From: an uncultured Neglectibacter sp.
GTDB lineage: Bacteria > Bacillota > Clostridia > Oscillospirales > Acutalibacteraceae
Assembly (NCBI GenBank): GCA_904419785.1
Contig: CAJFSY010000001.1
Location: forward strand, 125,174-189,173
DNA length: 64,000 nt
Reading direction: 5' to 3'
The translations under genes were made by a program, and so were the position numbers. Within the stretch, counting starts at the first letter, position 1, and the number at the start of each line of letters is the position of its first letter. The notes under the pieces are model-generated. The model was not told where the DNA came from and ran no database searches. It saw only the letters and a list, made by a program, of their open reading frames with translations. Shown here piece after piece: positions 25,288-35,548 of the stretch.

Positions 25288-26505
25288 TTACAGCATCTCC
25301 CGCAGGTGTTCATCAATGGCCCGAAGGAATCCTTCCGTATCCACCTTGCGAATTTCCGGAAGGGTAGACATAGCCGCTAAGTCGCCGGTCATAACGCCAG
25401 ACTCGATAGTGGCAATGGTGGCGGCTTCCAGTTTGTCAGCGAATTCCACTAAAGCAGTGTTTTCATCCAGCTCGCCGCGCTTGCGCAGAGCGCCGCTCCA
25501 TGCGAAAATAGTGGCCACAGAGTTGGTCGAAGTGGTCTCGCCTTTCAAATATTTATAGTAGTGGCGCTGAACAGTACCATGAGCGGCTTCGTATTCACAA
25601 GTGCCATCAGGAGCCACCAGCACGGAAGTCATCATCGCCAAACTGCCAAAAGCAGTGGCCACCATATCACTCATCACATCACCGTCGTAGTTTTTGCAGG
25701 CCCAAATATAGCCGCCTTCACTGCGAATGACCCGCGCTACCGCGTCATCGATGAGAGTATAGAAATATTCGATCCCGGCTTTCTGGAATTTTTCCGCGTA
25801 TTCATTCTCATAAATTTCCTGGAAAATATCTTTAAACCGGTGATCGTATTTTTTTGAGATCGTGTCTTTCGTAGCAAACCACAAATCCTGTTTCGTATCC
25901 AGAGCAAAATTAAAGCAGGAACGTGCGAAGCTCTCAATACTCTTGTCGATATTGTGCAGCCCTTGAATGATGCCGGGAGTTTCAAAATCGTGAATGAGAT
26001 ATTTCTCCTCAGTTCCATCTGCTTTAGTGACCAGTAACTCTGCTTTTGCTCCAGCGGGGACAGTGGCTTCCACGTTTTTATAAACATCCCCGTAAGCATG
26101 ACGGGCAATGGTAATGGGCTTACGCCATCCGGGAATAAAAGGAGTGATGCCGCGCACCAAAATAGGGGTGCGGAATACGGTGCCGTCCAATAAAGCACGG
26201 ATCGTGCCGTTGGGAGATTTCCACATTTCCTTTAAATGGTATTCGTCCATACGGGCGGCATTTGGTGTGATGGTGGCGCACTTTACAGCTACGCCGTATT
26301 TCTTTGTAGCCAGGGCCGAGTCCACAGTTACCTGGTCGTTGGTTTTATCCCGGTATTCCAGACCAAGATCATAGTATTCCGTATTTAATTCCACATAGGG
26401 GAGAAGAAGAATGTCTTTAATCATTTTCCAGATAACACGGGTCATCTCGTCTCCGTCCATCTCCACCAGGGGTGTTTTCATAGGGATTTTCTGAAACTCT
26501 GCCAT
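25288..26505 (-). CDS. icd: NADP-dependent isocitrate dehydrogenase
   Basis: 405 residues of the eukaryote-like (type II) NADP-IDH group: [19 protein letters not shown] at the N-terminus, the substrate loop [14 protein letters not shown] near residues 95-108, [17 protein letters not shown] with the metal-binding Asp residues and [11 protein letters not shown] near residues 308-318. It oxidatively decarboxylates isocitrate to 2-oxoglutarate. AAAGGAGAG precedes the ATG. Located 36 bases after the aconitase gene, giving the two steps citrate to 2-oxoglutarate in one operon. Confidence 0.96.
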   Translation of the reverse strand: MAEFQKIPMKTPLVEMDGDEMTRVIWKMIKDILLLPYVELNTEYYDLGLEYRDKTNDQVTVDSALATKKYGVAVKCATITPNAARMDEYHLKEMWKSPNGTIRALLDGTVFRTPILVRGITPFIPGWRKPITIARHAYGDVYKNVEATVPAGAKAELLVTKADGTEEKYLIHDFETPGIIQGLHNIDKSIESFARSCFNFALDTKQDLWFATKDTISKKYDHRFKDIFQEIYENEYAEKFQKAGIEYFYTLIDDAVARVIRSEGGYIWACKNYDGDVMSDMVATAFGSLAMMTSVLVAPDGTCEYEAAHGTVQRHYYKYLKGETTSTNSVATIFAWSGALRKRGELDENTALVEFADKLEAATIATIESGVMTGDLAAMSTLPEIRKVDTEGFLRAIDEHLREML

Positions 26506-26541
26506 GGTCTACTCTCCTTTATTATCAAATATTTTGTTAGA

Positions 26542-28476
26542 TTATTGTGCCTGGGTTTTGGTGTAGTTCAGCAATCCGCCAGCCAGCACCATTTCGCGCT
26601 GGCGTTGGGTCAGCTGCGCTTCAACTTGAATCGTAAAGCCTTTTGTTACATTTTCCAAAGTCACTTGGTTACCCTGGGATAATTCGGCTTTTATCTTGGG
26701 AAGTCTCAGCTGGTCCATTTGATCAATGCGGTCATAATCGGAATCATTTGTGAATTGCAGGGGAATCAGCCCGGCGTTAGCTAAATTGGCGCAGTGAATA
26801 CGAGCGTAAGATTTTGCCACCACTGCTTTGATGCCCAAATACAAAGGTACCAGAGCCGCGTGTTCCCGAGAAGAACCTTGACCGTAATTAGAGCCGCCAA
26901 TAATGATACCACCATTTTCCGCTTTGCAGCGTTCTGGGAAGGTCTTATCGCAAACGCCAAAGCAGAATTGAGACAAATAGGGAATATTGGAACGGTAAGG
27001 CAGAATCTTTGCTCCGGCAGGCATAATGTGATCTGTCGTAATATTGTCGCCAACCTTTAAAACCGCTTTCTTTTCGATGCTGTCCGGCAAAGGCTGGGAA
27101 ACGGGGAAAGGCTTGATATTGGGGCCTCGCTGAATCTCCACTGTTTCCATCAACGCTTCTTCAATGGGAGGTTCCACCAGGTTGTCATTGATCAGGAAAT
27201 GTTCTGGCATAGCCACTTCAACGGGCTCTCCCAATGTGCGGGGATCGGTAAGAACTCCTGCCAATGCAGAGGCGGCAGCCACTTCCGGGCTGACCAAATA
27301 TACTTGGGCGTCAGCGGTACCGCTGCGTCCTTCGAAGTTCCGGTTAAAGGTGCGCAAAGACACACCACCGGAATTGGGGGATTGTCCCATACCGATGCAA
27401 GGGCCGCAAGCACATTCCAAAATACGCGCGCCAGCAGCGATCATGTCGGCTAAAGCACCGTTTAAAGCCAGCATATTATACACTTGTTTGGAACCGCAGC
27501 CAATGGTAAGGCTCACGTCAGGATGGACGGTTTTGCCTTTCAAAATGGCAGCAACGCGCATCATATCCAGATAAGAAGAATTGGTACAGGAACCGATGCA
27601 GCATTGATCCACATGGATCGGACCAATCTCACCGATGGATTTTACTGCATCGGGGCTATGAGGGCAGGCCGCCAAAGGCTCTAAAGCAGAAAGATCCAGA
27701 TCAATGATCTCATCATATTCAGCGTCCGCATCAGACTGCAGCTCTTTCCAGCAGTCGCCCCGTCCTTGAGCTTCCAGGAATTTCTTAGTGATCTCATCCG
27801 AAGGGAAAAGGGAAGTGGTGGCGCCCAATTCTGTGCCCATATTGGTGATGGTAGCACGTTCCGGCACGGAAAGAGTCTTGATACCCTCTCCGCCATACTC
27901 AATGATCTTACCCACGCCGCCTTTGACGCTCATCTTTTGCAATACAGCCAAAATTACGTCTTTCGCGGAAACCCAGGGGGAAAGCTTTCCGGTAAGATTG
28001 ATTTTTGTCATTTTGGGCATGTTGATATGATATTCCCCGCCGCCCATAGCAACAGCCACGTCAAGGCCGCCGGCGCCAAATGCCAGCATTCCGATACCGC
28101 CGCCAGTAGGCGTGTGACTGTCCGAACCGATCAGCGTTTTACCGGGTACGCCGAAGCGCTCCAAATGGACTTGGTGGCAGATACCATTGCCCGGTCTGGA
28201 AAAATAGATACCGTGCTTTTTGGCAATAGATTGAATAAACCTATGGTCATCTGCATTTTCAAAACCGCTTTGCAGGGTATTGTGATCTATATAAGCTACA
28301 CTGCGCTCCGTTTTGACCCGAGGCACGCCCATAGCTTCAAATTCCAAATAAGCCATCGTACCAGTAGCGTCTTGCGTCAAAGTCTGGTCGATACGCAGGC
28401 CGATATCTTGGCCCACTTTCATTTCTCCGCTGACCAGGTGCTCTGCGATGATTTTCTGTGCAAGGGTTCTGCCCAT
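26542..28476 (-). CDS. acnA: Aconitate hydratase
   Basis: 644 residues in the compact single-chain arrangement: large-domain 4Fe-4S ligands in QCCIGSCTNSSY and CACGPCIGMG (CxxC pair), and the swivel domain with ITTDHIMPAG and SNYGQGSSREHAAL near the C-terminus. It isomerises citrate and isocitrate. The ATG at 28476 is selected over 38 upstream codons because GGGAGG sits six bases before it and family similarity starts at MGRTLAQKI. First gene of acn-icd-rex. The symbol is approximate, since this compact type differs from E. coli AcnA. Confidence 0.93.
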   Translation of the reverse strand: MGRTLAQKIIAEHLVSGEMKVGQDIGLRIDQTLTQDATGTMAYLEFEAMGVPRVKTERSVAYIDHNTLQSGFENADDHRFIQSIAKKHGIYFSRPGNGICHQVHLERFGVPGKTLIGSDSHTPTGGGIGMLAFGAGGLDVAVAMGGGEYHINMPKMTKINLTGKLSPWVSAKDVILAVLQKMSVKGGVGKIIEYGGEGIKTLSVPERATITNMGTELGATTSLFPSDEITKKFLEAQGRGDCWKELQSDADAEYDEIIDLDLSALEPLAACPHSPDAVKSIGEIGPIHVDQCCIGSCTNSSYLDMMRVAAILKGKTVHPDVSLTIGCGSKQVYNMLALNGALADMIAAGARILECACGPCIGMGQSPNSGGVSLRTFNRNFEGRSGTADAQVYLVSPEVAAASALAGVLTDPRTLGEPVEVAMPEHFLINDNLVEPPIEEALMETVEIQRGPNIKPFPVSQPLPDSIEKKAVLKVGDNITTDHIMPAGAKILPYRSNIPYLSQFCFGVCDKTFPERCKAENGGIIIGGSNYGQGSSREHAALVPLYLGIKAVVAKSYARIHCANLANAGLIPLQFTNDSDYDRIDQMDQLRLPKIKAELSQGNQVTLENVTKGFTIQVEAQLTQRQREMVLAGGLLNYTKTQAQ

Positions 28477-28546
28477 GGAAATCCTCCCTTTATATTTGTT
28501 TTTTATCGCACACTTTTCTATGATAAAGAATAAAACTATAACAAAC

Positions 28547-28575
28547 ATTATCGCCCAAAACGAGCTCTCTGTCAA
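28547..28575 (-). promoter_or_regulatory. Promoter of acn-icd-rex
   Basis: Minus strand TTGACA (28570-28575), 17 bases, GATAAT (28547-28552). Confidence 0.75.
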
Positions 28576-28613
28576 TGTTTTAGGCTCCATTTTGAAAAAG
28601 AACTTCTAATTTT

Positions 28614-29552
28614 TCAGAAAAACGCTAGCTCTTTTAAGAGGAAAATCAACAAAAACATGGTGCCGATGGAAAAGATCGAACTAAATACGACAAGCTGTCC
28701 TGCAAGTTTGTCGTCACCACCCATTTGCTGCGCCATTGTAAAGGAAGATACCGCGATGGGCGCGCCAAATACAGTCAGCAATACAGCCAAGGGAGCGCCA
28801 CGGAACCCCAGCAGCAAAGCTATACCTAAGAATAGCGCCGGGAACACCAACAGCTTGGCGCTCAAAACGATGAGTACGTTTTTTATGTAGCGTCTCACAT
28901 CGCCAAAACTGAAAGAAGCTCCTAAGATTACAAAAGCCAAGGGTGTGGCTATAGAAGAAAGATCGGTAATAGTATCGTAGATAGGCTTTGGGATAGAAAG
29001 CTTCAGCACTACAAACACGATGCCTAATACAGAGCCGATGATGAGGGGATTGGTGATGATACCTATCAATATCTTGCCGAGATTGGGCTTTTTACCGTTA
29101 AAGAGTTCCAGTGAGATCACGGCCAGAACATTGTACAAGGGGATGATCACCGCAATCAGAATAGACGCCAATCCGGCAGCGGTATCGCCGAACAGAGCGG
29201 TGCTGATGGGGATACCAAATAAAACAAAATTGCTGCGGAACATTCCCTGCAGCATAACGCCTCGCTGGGAATTATCTTTTTCCAAAAGCACTGCCAGACA
29301 TAATGACAGCACAAATTGAATGAGCACTCCGGCCACGCCATATAATAGAAGGTGAGAATTGAAACTCTCTGCCAGCTCAGTGTTGTAAATATTGCAAAAC
29401 ACCAAAAGCGGCAGAAAAATCTTAAAAATAACTTTGTTTACTTGTTTTACAGATGTTTCGTTCATCATCCCTGTCAATTTGATAACATAGCCCAGCGCCA
29501 TCAGCAGAAACAGGGGGAGCACAATTTCTAAAGAGATAATCACGCTTTCCAT
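28614..29552 (-). CDS. AEC-family (auxin efflux carrier-like) transporter
   Basis: 312 residues with about ten membrane helices in two halves. Family features: LPLFLLMALGYVIKLTGMM at the N-terminus, FRSNFVLFGIPISTALFG in the first half and the matching AVLLTVFGAPIAVSSFTMAQQMGGD in the second. Bacterial relatives carry malate, malonate or other carboxylates; the acn-icd genes next door make an organic acid plausible but this is inference. GGAGGAG is about 14 bases before the ATG, rather far. Own promoter at 29600-29628. Confidence 0.88.
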   Translation of the reverse strand: MESVIISLEIVLPLFLLMALGYVIKLTGMMNETSVKQVNKVIFKIFLPLLVFCNIYNTELAESFNSHLLLYGVAGVLIQFVLSLCLAVLLEKDNSQRGVMLQGMFRSNFVLFGIPISTALFGDTAAGLASILIAVIIPLYNVLAVISLELFNGKKPNLGKILIGIITNPLIIGSVLGIVFVVLKLSIPKPIYDTITDLSSIATPLAFVILGASFSFGDVRRYIKNVLIVLSAKLLVFPALFLGIALLLGFRGAPLAVLLTVFGAPIAVSSFTMAQQMGGDDKLAGQLVVFSSIFSIGTMFLLIFLLKELAFF

Positions 29553-29599
29553 CGATTTGCCTACGCTCCTCCAACCAAAAGATAAAGATTATAGTTAAA

Positions 29600-29628
29600 A
29601 TTATACCACCAAAGCAAAGGATAGGCAA
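29600..29628 (-). promoter_or_regulatory. Promoter of the AEC transporter gene
   Basis: Minus strand TTGCCT (29623-29628), 17 bases, TATAAT (29600-29605). Confidence 0.65.
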
Positions 29629-29664
29629 ACAGAACTTCCCTAAGAGAAATGGGGCTGTTTTCAC

Positions 29665-29693
29665 TTGCCCTAAGAGGAAACTGATGGTATAAT
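29665..29693 (+). promoter_or_regulatory. Promoter of tepA-uppP-ftsK
   Basis: TTGCCC (29665-29670), 17 bases, TATAAT (29688-29693), divergent from the AEC promoter. Confidence 0.65.
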
Positions 29694-29792
29694 AAATTGG
29701 CTTTGTTATGTGCAAGAAGCTTTTTTACCAGTTCTGAATGATTTCGTTCTTTTTCAGACAGACTATCCTTTAGGAAAGGAGGATGTTCTGTC

Positions 29793-30572
29793 ATGAAAAA
29801 AAACGAAGAAAAAATGCTGCGCCGGCTGGCGCTAAACGCTTTAGAGGAAACCGGGGAAGAAGAGGAATACACCGATTCCTCTCAGCGTCCTTTAGTTCAG
29901 GACGGTTCGGTTACTACCCGGTGCAATGGACGGACTATCCATTGCTTGACGATCATTGGCCAGATAGAGGGGCACTATATTTTGCCTTCTCAAAACAAAA
30001 CCACCAAATATGAACACGTCATCCCCCAGATCGTGGCAGTGGAAGAAGACCCACAGATCGACGGGCTTTTAATGCTGCTAAATACGGTGGGCGGCGATGT
30101 GGAAGCCGGATTGGCTTTGGCTGAATTGGTCGCAGGTATGAAAAAGCCCACTGTCTCGTTGGTGTTAGGCGGAGGCCACTCCATCGGAGTTCCCCTGGCG
30201 GTAGCGGCAAAACGGTCGTTTATCGCGGAATCCGCATCTATGACTATTCACCCGGTGCGGATGAATGGATTGGTGTTGGGAATTCCCCAGACTTTGGAGT
30301 ATTTTCGCCGTATGCAGGACCGGATCACGAATTTTGTCACCCAGAATTCCAACATCACGAAAGAGCGCTTCACCAGCCTTGCTATGAATACCCAGGAGTT
30401 GGTAATGGACGTAGGCACTGTGTTAGACGGTCCGGACGCTGTGGAGGAAGGCTTGATTGACTCTTTAGGCTCGCTTTCCGATGCCATGGATTGTTTGGGG
30501 CAGATGATAGACCGCAGTAAAAAACGTCGCGCTCCCGGCACAAGATCTTGTAAAAAGAAAAAAGCAGAGTGA
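29793..30572 (+). CDS. tepA: ClpP-like serine protease of the TepA group
   Basis: 259 residues with a ClpP/crotonase fold. NTVGGDVEAGLAL (around 92-104) is the oxyanion-hole region, GGGHSIGVPLA carries the nucleophilic Ser, and SMTIHPVR the catalytic His. The N-terminal 45 residues are charged and the C-terminus is Lys/Arg rich. B. subtilis TepA (formerly YmfB), implicated in protein translocation, is encoded beside spoIIIE, as here next to a FtsK/SpoIIIE gene, which supports the call. AAAGGAGGA precedes the ATG. Confidence 0.85.
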   Translation: MKKNEEKMLRRLALNALEETGEEEEYTDSSQRPLVQDGSVTTRCNGRTIHCLTIIGQIEGHYILPSQNKTTKYEHVIPQIVAVEEDPQIDGLLMLLNTVGGDVEAGLALAELVAGMKKPTVSLVLGGGHSIGVPLAVAAKRSFIAESASMTIHPVRMNGLVLGIPQTLEYFRRMQDRITNFVTQNSNITKERFTSLAMNTQELVMDVGTVLDGPDAVEEGLIDSLGSLSDAMDCLGQMIDRSKKRRAPGTRSCKKKKAE

Positions 30573-30577
30573 TAAAT

Positions 30578-30594
30578 CGGCGGAGTTCCCGCCG
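30578..30594 (+). other. Intercistronic hairpin before the uppP ribosome binding site
   Basis: CGGCGG (30578-30583) pairs with CCGCCG (30589-30594). It has no T tract and so is unlikely to terminate; it may stabilise or insulate the uppP part of the mRNA. Confidence 0.55.
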
Positions 30595-30615
30595 TTACAT
30601 AATAAGGAGGAGTCT

Positions 30616-31560
30616 ATGACCATTTTTGAAGCTATCATTTTAGGCATTATTCAAGGAGCTACCGAGTTTTTACCGGTATCCAGCAGCGGCCATTTGTCTA
30701 TATCAAAACATATATTCGGTATAGAACTACCGGGCATTTTATTTGATATCATGCTGCATCTGGGCACTTTGATCGCGGTGGTGTTCGTTTACCGTGAGTT
30801 GATTTGGCGTCTTATTAAAGAATTTGGCTCCTTGTGTGTGGATATTGTCCATGGTCGCTTCAAATGGAGTGAAATGAATCATGATCGGCGTCTTATTTTT
30901 ATGCTGATTATTGGTCTTATCCCGCTGTTTTTGCTGTTCCTGCCCATCCCCGGCACCGGTATGGATATCAAGGGATTGTCCGAAACCTTAGGGTCTGATT
31001 CGGATATCTTGGTGGAAGGTTTGGCTTTGCTTGCTACCAGCGCGCTGCTGTTCGCCGGGATTTACGCCAACAAACGTGTAAAGCAGGTCCGCAGCCATAA
31101 AGATGCTTCCGGTCGTATGGTAAAGAGCAATGGTCGAAAAAAGATCCATACTGTCGACGCGCTCCTTATTGGTATTACCCAGTGTTTGGCTGCCGTTTTC
31201 CCGGGCCTTTCCCGTTCCGGCTCCACTTTGTCGATTGGTCTTTTGCGGGGAATCAACCAGCAGACCGCTCTGGATTATTCGTTTGTTCTGGGTATTCCAT
31301 CCATTGCTGCGGCAGCTTTGGTATCGCTGCTGGATATGGGCGAGCAGGCGGATGCCGTGGGCGCCGGCACTTTGATCGTCGGGATTCTCACAGCAACAGT
31401 TGTGGGATTTTTAGCGATCAAGCTGCTCAAATGGATTGTTACCACCAACAAACTGCATATTTTCGCGTTTTATACTTTGATCGTGGGTGCCGTTGTTTTC
31501 GTCATTGGCATCATCGAACATATCACCGGAAAAAATTTGTTTACCGGAATGGGTTTATAA
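30616..31560 (+). CDS. uppP: Undecaprenyl-diphosphate phosphatase
   Basis: 314 residues, about eight membrane helices. Both BacA-family catalytic motifs are present: ATEFLPVSSSGHL (residues about 14-27) and FPGLSRSGSTLSIGLLRG (about 194-211), with the catalytic Glu, Ser and Arg. It recycles the C55 lipid carrier for peptidoglycan synthesis at the membrane. The loop around residues 110-170 is longer than in many homologues. AAGGAGG lies six bases before the ATG. Same transcript as tepA and ftsK. Confidence 0.95.
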   Translation: MTIFEAIILGIIQGATEFLPVSSSGHLSISKHIFGIELPGILFDIMLHLGTLIAVVFVYRELIWRLIKEFGSLCVDIVHGRFKWSEMNHDRRLIFMLIIGLIPLFLLFLPIPGTGMDIKGLSETLGSDSDILVEGLALLATSALLFAGIYANKRVKQVRSHKDASGRMVKSNGRKKIHTVDALLIGITQCLAAVFPGLSRSGSTLSIGLLRGINQQTALDYSFVLGIPSIAAAALVSLLDMGEQADAVGAGTLIVGILTATVVGFLAIKLLKWIVTTNKLHIFAFYTLIVGAVVFVIGIIEHITGKNLFTGMGL

Positions 31561-31604
31561 TATAGGAAGTTTGAAAGCAATGGCTTAAGATCGGAGGGAG
31601 ACTT

Positions 31605-34358
31605 TTGCCAGCAAAAAGAACAGCGTCGAAATCTACCAAGAAGCCGGCGGCCAAAAGGGCCTCGCCGGCCTCTTCCACGAAAAAGAATACGAACGCCCGT
31701 AGCGGCAAAGGAAATCAAAGCGTACATCTTACCGCAGAGGCGATTCGGCAGAAAAACCAGATACGCGCGGTGGTTTTGTTTGCGAGCGCTATCCTACTTG
31801 GATGTTTGGTGCTCATTCCAGGTGACAATTTGTGGCTGTGGGCCCATAACGTTATTTTAGGCTTGTTTGGCAGCTGGGCGCTGCTTTGGCCTGTTTTGAT
31901 GATTTATGTGGCCATTATTACCGCTATGGAAAAACCAAGAGGCTCCATCAGCGGGAAAATTTGGATGACTGTGGTGGTCATTGTATTGTTCTGCACCACT
32001 GGGTTTATTTTCGGAGCCAGGGATATTCCTGATGGTTTAAACTTTTTTCAATACATAGCTTACCTTTATACACAAAACGCCGGAACTGGCGGCGGAGTAG
32101 TAGGCGGCCTGTTAGGGACTCCTCTTATCAGCGGTACAGGCGAAGTGGGTTCCAGAATCATTGTGGCGCTGTTGCTTTTTGTGGCGGTGATGATCCTTAC
32201 AGGAACAACGTTGATCGGGTTGTTCCGTACCATCAAAAAACCGGTGGATGTTGTTTCGGAAGGTTTGCAGAATGCCCGTCAGCGCAGGGAAGAGGAACGT
32301 TTGATTTTGGAACGTGACGCGGATATCGATGTGCCATTGGAGCCTCAGCTGCCTGCCCATCCTGTTCGCTCGGAGTTTGGGGCAGGTCTTTTCCCGCCTC
32401 CTCCGGAAAAGAAGAAAGTCGAAAAGAAAAACGATAAGCTGGAACGTTTAAAAGCTGTCTTTGGAATGGAGGAAACTCCCCAAGAGAATGTTGCTTCCGC
32501 ACCTTCCGTGCCGCAGCAGCCCGCCCCCCAGGAAACGGCTGTCCGGCAGGTGGAAGAGGGCGCTCAAGCGTTGGAACGCGCTTTGGAAGAGATCGACGAC
32601 ATCCATATTCCTGCCCCACAGGTAGAGACCGTCCGTTCCGGGGTGCAGCAATCCACGCCGCCTGCTGAAGAACCACTCCAGCAGTCTGCCTCTGTGCAGG
32701 AAAAAGCTGAACCCGCCGTTGCTGAAATGGAGAACAATGCGGTTACGGATGAGGTAAAAGAGCTCACGGAAAAATTCATGGAACAGCGGGAACAAAACGA
32801 CCGTAAAGAGGCAACGCCCGCACAGCAGGCGCTATATACAGGAGCGGAACCCGCAAAAGTGGCCTATTGTTTCCCGCCGGTTACGATGCTTGCGATCAGT
32901 CCCCAGGGAAACCCTGCTTTAGAAACGGAAGAACTGCAAACGAATGGCCGCGTTCTTGTAGATACGCTTAAGAGCTTTGGTGTTCAAACCAAGATTTTAG
33001 ATATTTGCCGCGGCCCTTCTGTTACCCGTTATGAAATACAGCCTGCCGCCGGTGTCAAAATCAGTAAGATCACAAATCTTTCCGACGATTTAGCGTTAAA
33101 TTTAGCGGCTACCGGCGTGCGTATAGAAGCGCCCATCCCCGGCAAAGCAGCTGTGGGCATCGAGGTGCCTAATAAAAATCGCAGTACCGTCCGAATGCGG
33201 GAACTGGTGGAATCCAATTCGTTCCAGTCCTCAAAAAGTAAACTTTCAGTAGCTTTGGGCCGTGATATCGCGGGACAGCCAGTGATTGCCGATCTTGCCA
33301 AAATGCCTCACTTGCTGATCGCCGGTACTACGGGTTCCGGTAAATCGGTGTGTATCAACTCGCTCATCATCAGTATGCTGTATAAAGCAAGCCCGGATGA
33401 TGTCCGTTTTCTGATGATCGACCCCAAGGCTGTAGAATTGACTGAATACAATGGCATGCCCCATATGCTGGTGCCTGTGGTCACCGACCCGAGAAAAGCT
33501 TCTGGTGCCCTGGGATGGGCTGTGTCAGAGATGATGAAACGCTATAAGATTTTCTCGGAATTCAATGTCCGTAACTTAAAGGGGTATAATAGTTTAGCGG
33601 CTTCCCAGAATTATCAAGATGAGAACGGCCAGCCCATGCCGGCCATGCCTCAAATCGTTATCATCATTGACGAGTTGGCGGATTTGATGATGGCTGCTCC
33701 CAAAGAAGTGGAGGATTCTATCTGCCGGCTAGCACAGCTGGCCCGTGCCGCTGGGATGCACCTGGTCGTGGCAACCCAACGTCCTTCGGTAGATGTGGTA
33801 ACGGGATTGATCAAGGCGAATATTCCCAGCCGCATCGCTTTAACTGTGTCTAATGCCGTGGACTCCCGCACGATTCTGGATGCGGGCGGCGCCGAAAAAC
33901 TTCTTGGCAACGGTGACATGCTGTTTGCCCCGGTAGGCGCTCAAAAGCCTCTGCGTGTGCAAGGATGCTATGTGGCGGACGAAGAGATATCCTCTGTTGT
34001 GGAGTTTGTGAAAAAGACGAAATCCATTGAATATGACCAGAAGGTCATTGAAGAGATCGAGCGGAACGCTGCCAGCGAGTCTAAGAATGAAGATAGTTCC
34101 GACAACGAGACCGGGGGAGACCCCATGATCGACGAAGCGATCAAATGCGTGGTAGAAGCTGGACAAGCATCCACGTCTTTGCTGCAAAGAAGATTGCGTT
34201 TGGGATATGCCCGTGCCGGACGGCTGATCGACGAAATGGAGCAACTGGGCGTGGTCGGACCCCATGAAGGTTCCAAACCCCGCCAAGTATTGATGACATA
34301 CGCCCAATGGTTGGAGCGAAATATGCAGCACGGCGGTCCCAAGGAAGGAGAAGAGTAA
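31605..34358 (+). CDS. ftsK: DNA translocase FtsK/SpoIIIE
   Basis: 917 residues: a Lys/Ala-rich cytoplasmic start, four membrane helices in residues about 50-210, a Pro/Gln/Glu-rich linker (about 240-410), then the motor with alpha/beta domains and RecA-like ATPase. Walker [10 protein letters not shown] lies near 573 and Walker [12 protein letters not shown] near 685. The C-terminal winged-helix gamma domain ([20 protein letters not shown]) binds KOPS/SRS-type sequences. It pumps chromosome DNA through the septum at division or sporulation. The start is TTG at 31605 with GGAGGGAG just upstream. Whether it acts in division or sporulation cannot be told. Confidence 0.95.
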   Translation: MPAKRTASKSTKKPAAKRASPASSTKKNTNARSGKGNQSVHLTAEAIRQKNQIRAVVLFASAILLGCLVLIPGDNLWLWAHNVILGLFGSWALLWPVLMIYVAIITAMEKPRGSISGKIWMTVVVIVLFCTTGFIFGARDIPDGLNFFQYIAYLYTQNAGTGGGVVGGLLGTPLISGTGEVGSRIIVALLLFVAVMILTGTTLIGLFRTIKKPVDVVSEGLQNARQRREEERLILERDADIDVPLEPQLPAHPVRSEFGAGLFPPPPEKKKVEKKNDKLERLKAVFGMEETPQENVASAPSVPQQPAPQETAVRQVEEGAQALERALEEIDDIHIPAPQVETVRSGVQQSTPPAEEPLQQSASVQEKAEPAVAEMENNAVTDEVKELTEKFMEQREQNDRKEATPAQQALYTGAEPAKVAYCFPPVTMLAISPQGNPALETEELQTNGRVLVDTLKSFGVQTKILDICRGPSVTRYEIQPAAGVKISKITNLSDDLALNLAATGVRIEAPIPGKAAVGIEVPNKNRSTVRMRELVESNSFQSSKSKLSVALGRDIAGQPVIADLAKMPHLLIAGTTGSGKSVCINSLIISMLYKASPDDVRFLMIDPKAVELTEYNGMPHMLVPVVTDPRKASGALGWAVSEMMKRYKIFSEFNVRNLKGYNSLAASQNYQDENGQPMPAMPQIVIIIDELADLMMAAPKEVEDSICRLAQLARAAGMHLVVATQRPSVDVVTGLIKANIPSRIALTVSNAVDSRTILDAGGAEKLLGNGDMLFAPVGAQKPLRVQGCYVADEEISSVVEFVKKTKSIEYDQKVIEEIERNAASESKNEDSSDNETGGDPMIDEAIKCVVEAGQASTSLLQRRLRLGYARAGRLIDEMEQLGVVGPHEGSKPRQVLMTYAQWLERNMQHGGPKEGEE

Positions 34359-34367
34359 GCGGCCGAT

Positions 34368-35327
34368 ATGGAGAATCCTGAGAAAAACCACGGGAAAAGC
34401 AAATGGCGTCTTTGGATAGAGCGGCTGGCAAGTTTGCTGGTTGCCCTTTTGTTGGCTTTTTCTGTTACCTCCACAGGCCGGGCCTTTTGGCACGAGCTTT
34501 TTGCCTTGTCGGGATTTCAAGGCCCCACGGAGGAAGCTTCCCTGGAAATTCATATCATCGATGTGGGAAAGGCGGACGCCATGCTTTTACGGTGCGAAGG
34601 TATGACAGCTTTATTGGACGCGGGGACAACTGTTTCGGGTGACCGTGTTGTAGATTATCTTTACCGTATGGGCGTGGAGCAGTTGGATTATGTCATTGCC
34701 TCTCATCCAGATAGCGACCATACCGGCGGTATCGCGCAGGTTTTGGAAGAATTGCCGGTGAACGAATTAGTGGTTTATCCATGGCCAGAGGAAATGCGCC
34801 AGACCTTAGAGTACCGCGCTGTAGAACAAGCCGCTCTGTTAACAGGAACAACCATTCGGGAAGTCCAGCCTGGAGACAAGCTTTTATTGGGTAAAGCAGA
34901 TTTTCAAGTGATCGGTCCTTTGAAAGACTATGAGGAAACGAACGACAGTTCTCTTGTAATGCGTCTGGATTATCTAGGCTTCTCAGCCTTATTTTGCGGA
35001 GACATTGAAAACAAAGCAGAATTGGATTTGGTCAAATCTGGAGTCGATTTAGACGTAGATTTTTTGAAAGTACCCCATCATGGCAGCGCGGGCTCATGTT
35101 CCGAGCGTTTCCTGTCGGCGGTTTCGCCCGAATACGCAGCGATTTCCGTAGGGCCGGATAACAATCAGCTTCCACGGGAAGAAACTTTACGCAGATTAGA
35201 GAACGCCGGCGCCGCTATTTATCGAACTGATACAGATGGAGATTTGGTGTTTTCCTGGGATGGGGAACAGCTTACTCTGAAAAGTGAATATCATAACACA
35301 CTGGAAAGGACAGAAGGAAATCCATGA
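34368..35327 (+). CDS. ComEC/Rec2-like metallo-beta-lactamase-fold hydrolase, membrane anchored
   Basis: 319 residues: one N-terminal membrane helix (about 19-37), then an MBL domain resembling the C-terminal nuclease-like part of ComEC. The metal motif reads ASHPDSDHTGG (HxxxDH, residues about 110-120), with later FCGDIE and VPHHGSAGS. HIIDVGKADAML is the usual ComEC-like first strand. These stand-alone proteins are extracellular hydrolases, possibly DNases. It overlaps the next gene by four bases and follows ftsK by nine, so it belongs to the same transcript. Confidence 0.88.
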   Translation: MENPEKNHGKSKWRLWIERLASLLVALLLAFSVTSTGRAFWHELFALSGFQGPTEEASLEIHIIDVGKADAMLLRCEGMTALLDAGTTVSGDRVVDYLYRMGVEQLDYVIASHPDSDHTGGIAQVLEELPVNELVVYPWPEEMRQTLEYRAVEQAALLTGTTIREVQPGDKLLLGKADFQVIGPLKDYEETNDSSLVMRLDYLGFSALFCGDIENKAELDLVKSGVDLDVDFLKVPHHGSAGSCSERFLSAVSPEYAAISVGPDNNQLPREETLRRLENAGAAIYRTDTDGDLVFSWDGEQLTLKSEYHNTLERTEGNP

Positions 35328-35536
35328 AACAGCTTGTGATCGACCGTTTTGACGGGAAGTTTGCTATTTGCTCTGATAATGACCAGAAGTTTTTCGCCAT
35401 TGAGTTGTCTGAACTGCCAGAAGGCGCAAAAGCCGGCAGCGTGCTCACGATTACGGACGAGGGGGAGCTTCGTGTAGATGAGGAAGCTACCCAGCGGCGT
35501 TTAGAAGCGGGTGACCGTAATGGCAAGAAACGGTAA
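35324..35536 (+). CDS. DUF3006 protein
   Basis: 70 residues: VIDRFDGKFAICSDNDQKFFAIELSEL is the family's beta-rich pattern, followed by GSVLTITDEGELRVDEEAT. The domain has no known function but is frequently encoded next to ComEC-like MBL hydrolases, exactly as here, with an ATGA start/stop overlap that implies coupled translation and a partnership with the hydrolase. Confidence 0.88.
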   Translation: MKQLVIDRFDGKFAICSDNDQKFFAIELSELPEGAKAGSVLTITDEGELRVDEEATQRRLEAGDRNGKKR

Positions 35537-35548
35537 GGGGGAGACACG

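Noticed and set aside
27766-28533. Plus-strand frame of 255 codons across aconitase
   Set aside because: Aconitase on the minus strand is complete with all Fe-S ligands; this frame has no recognisable domain.
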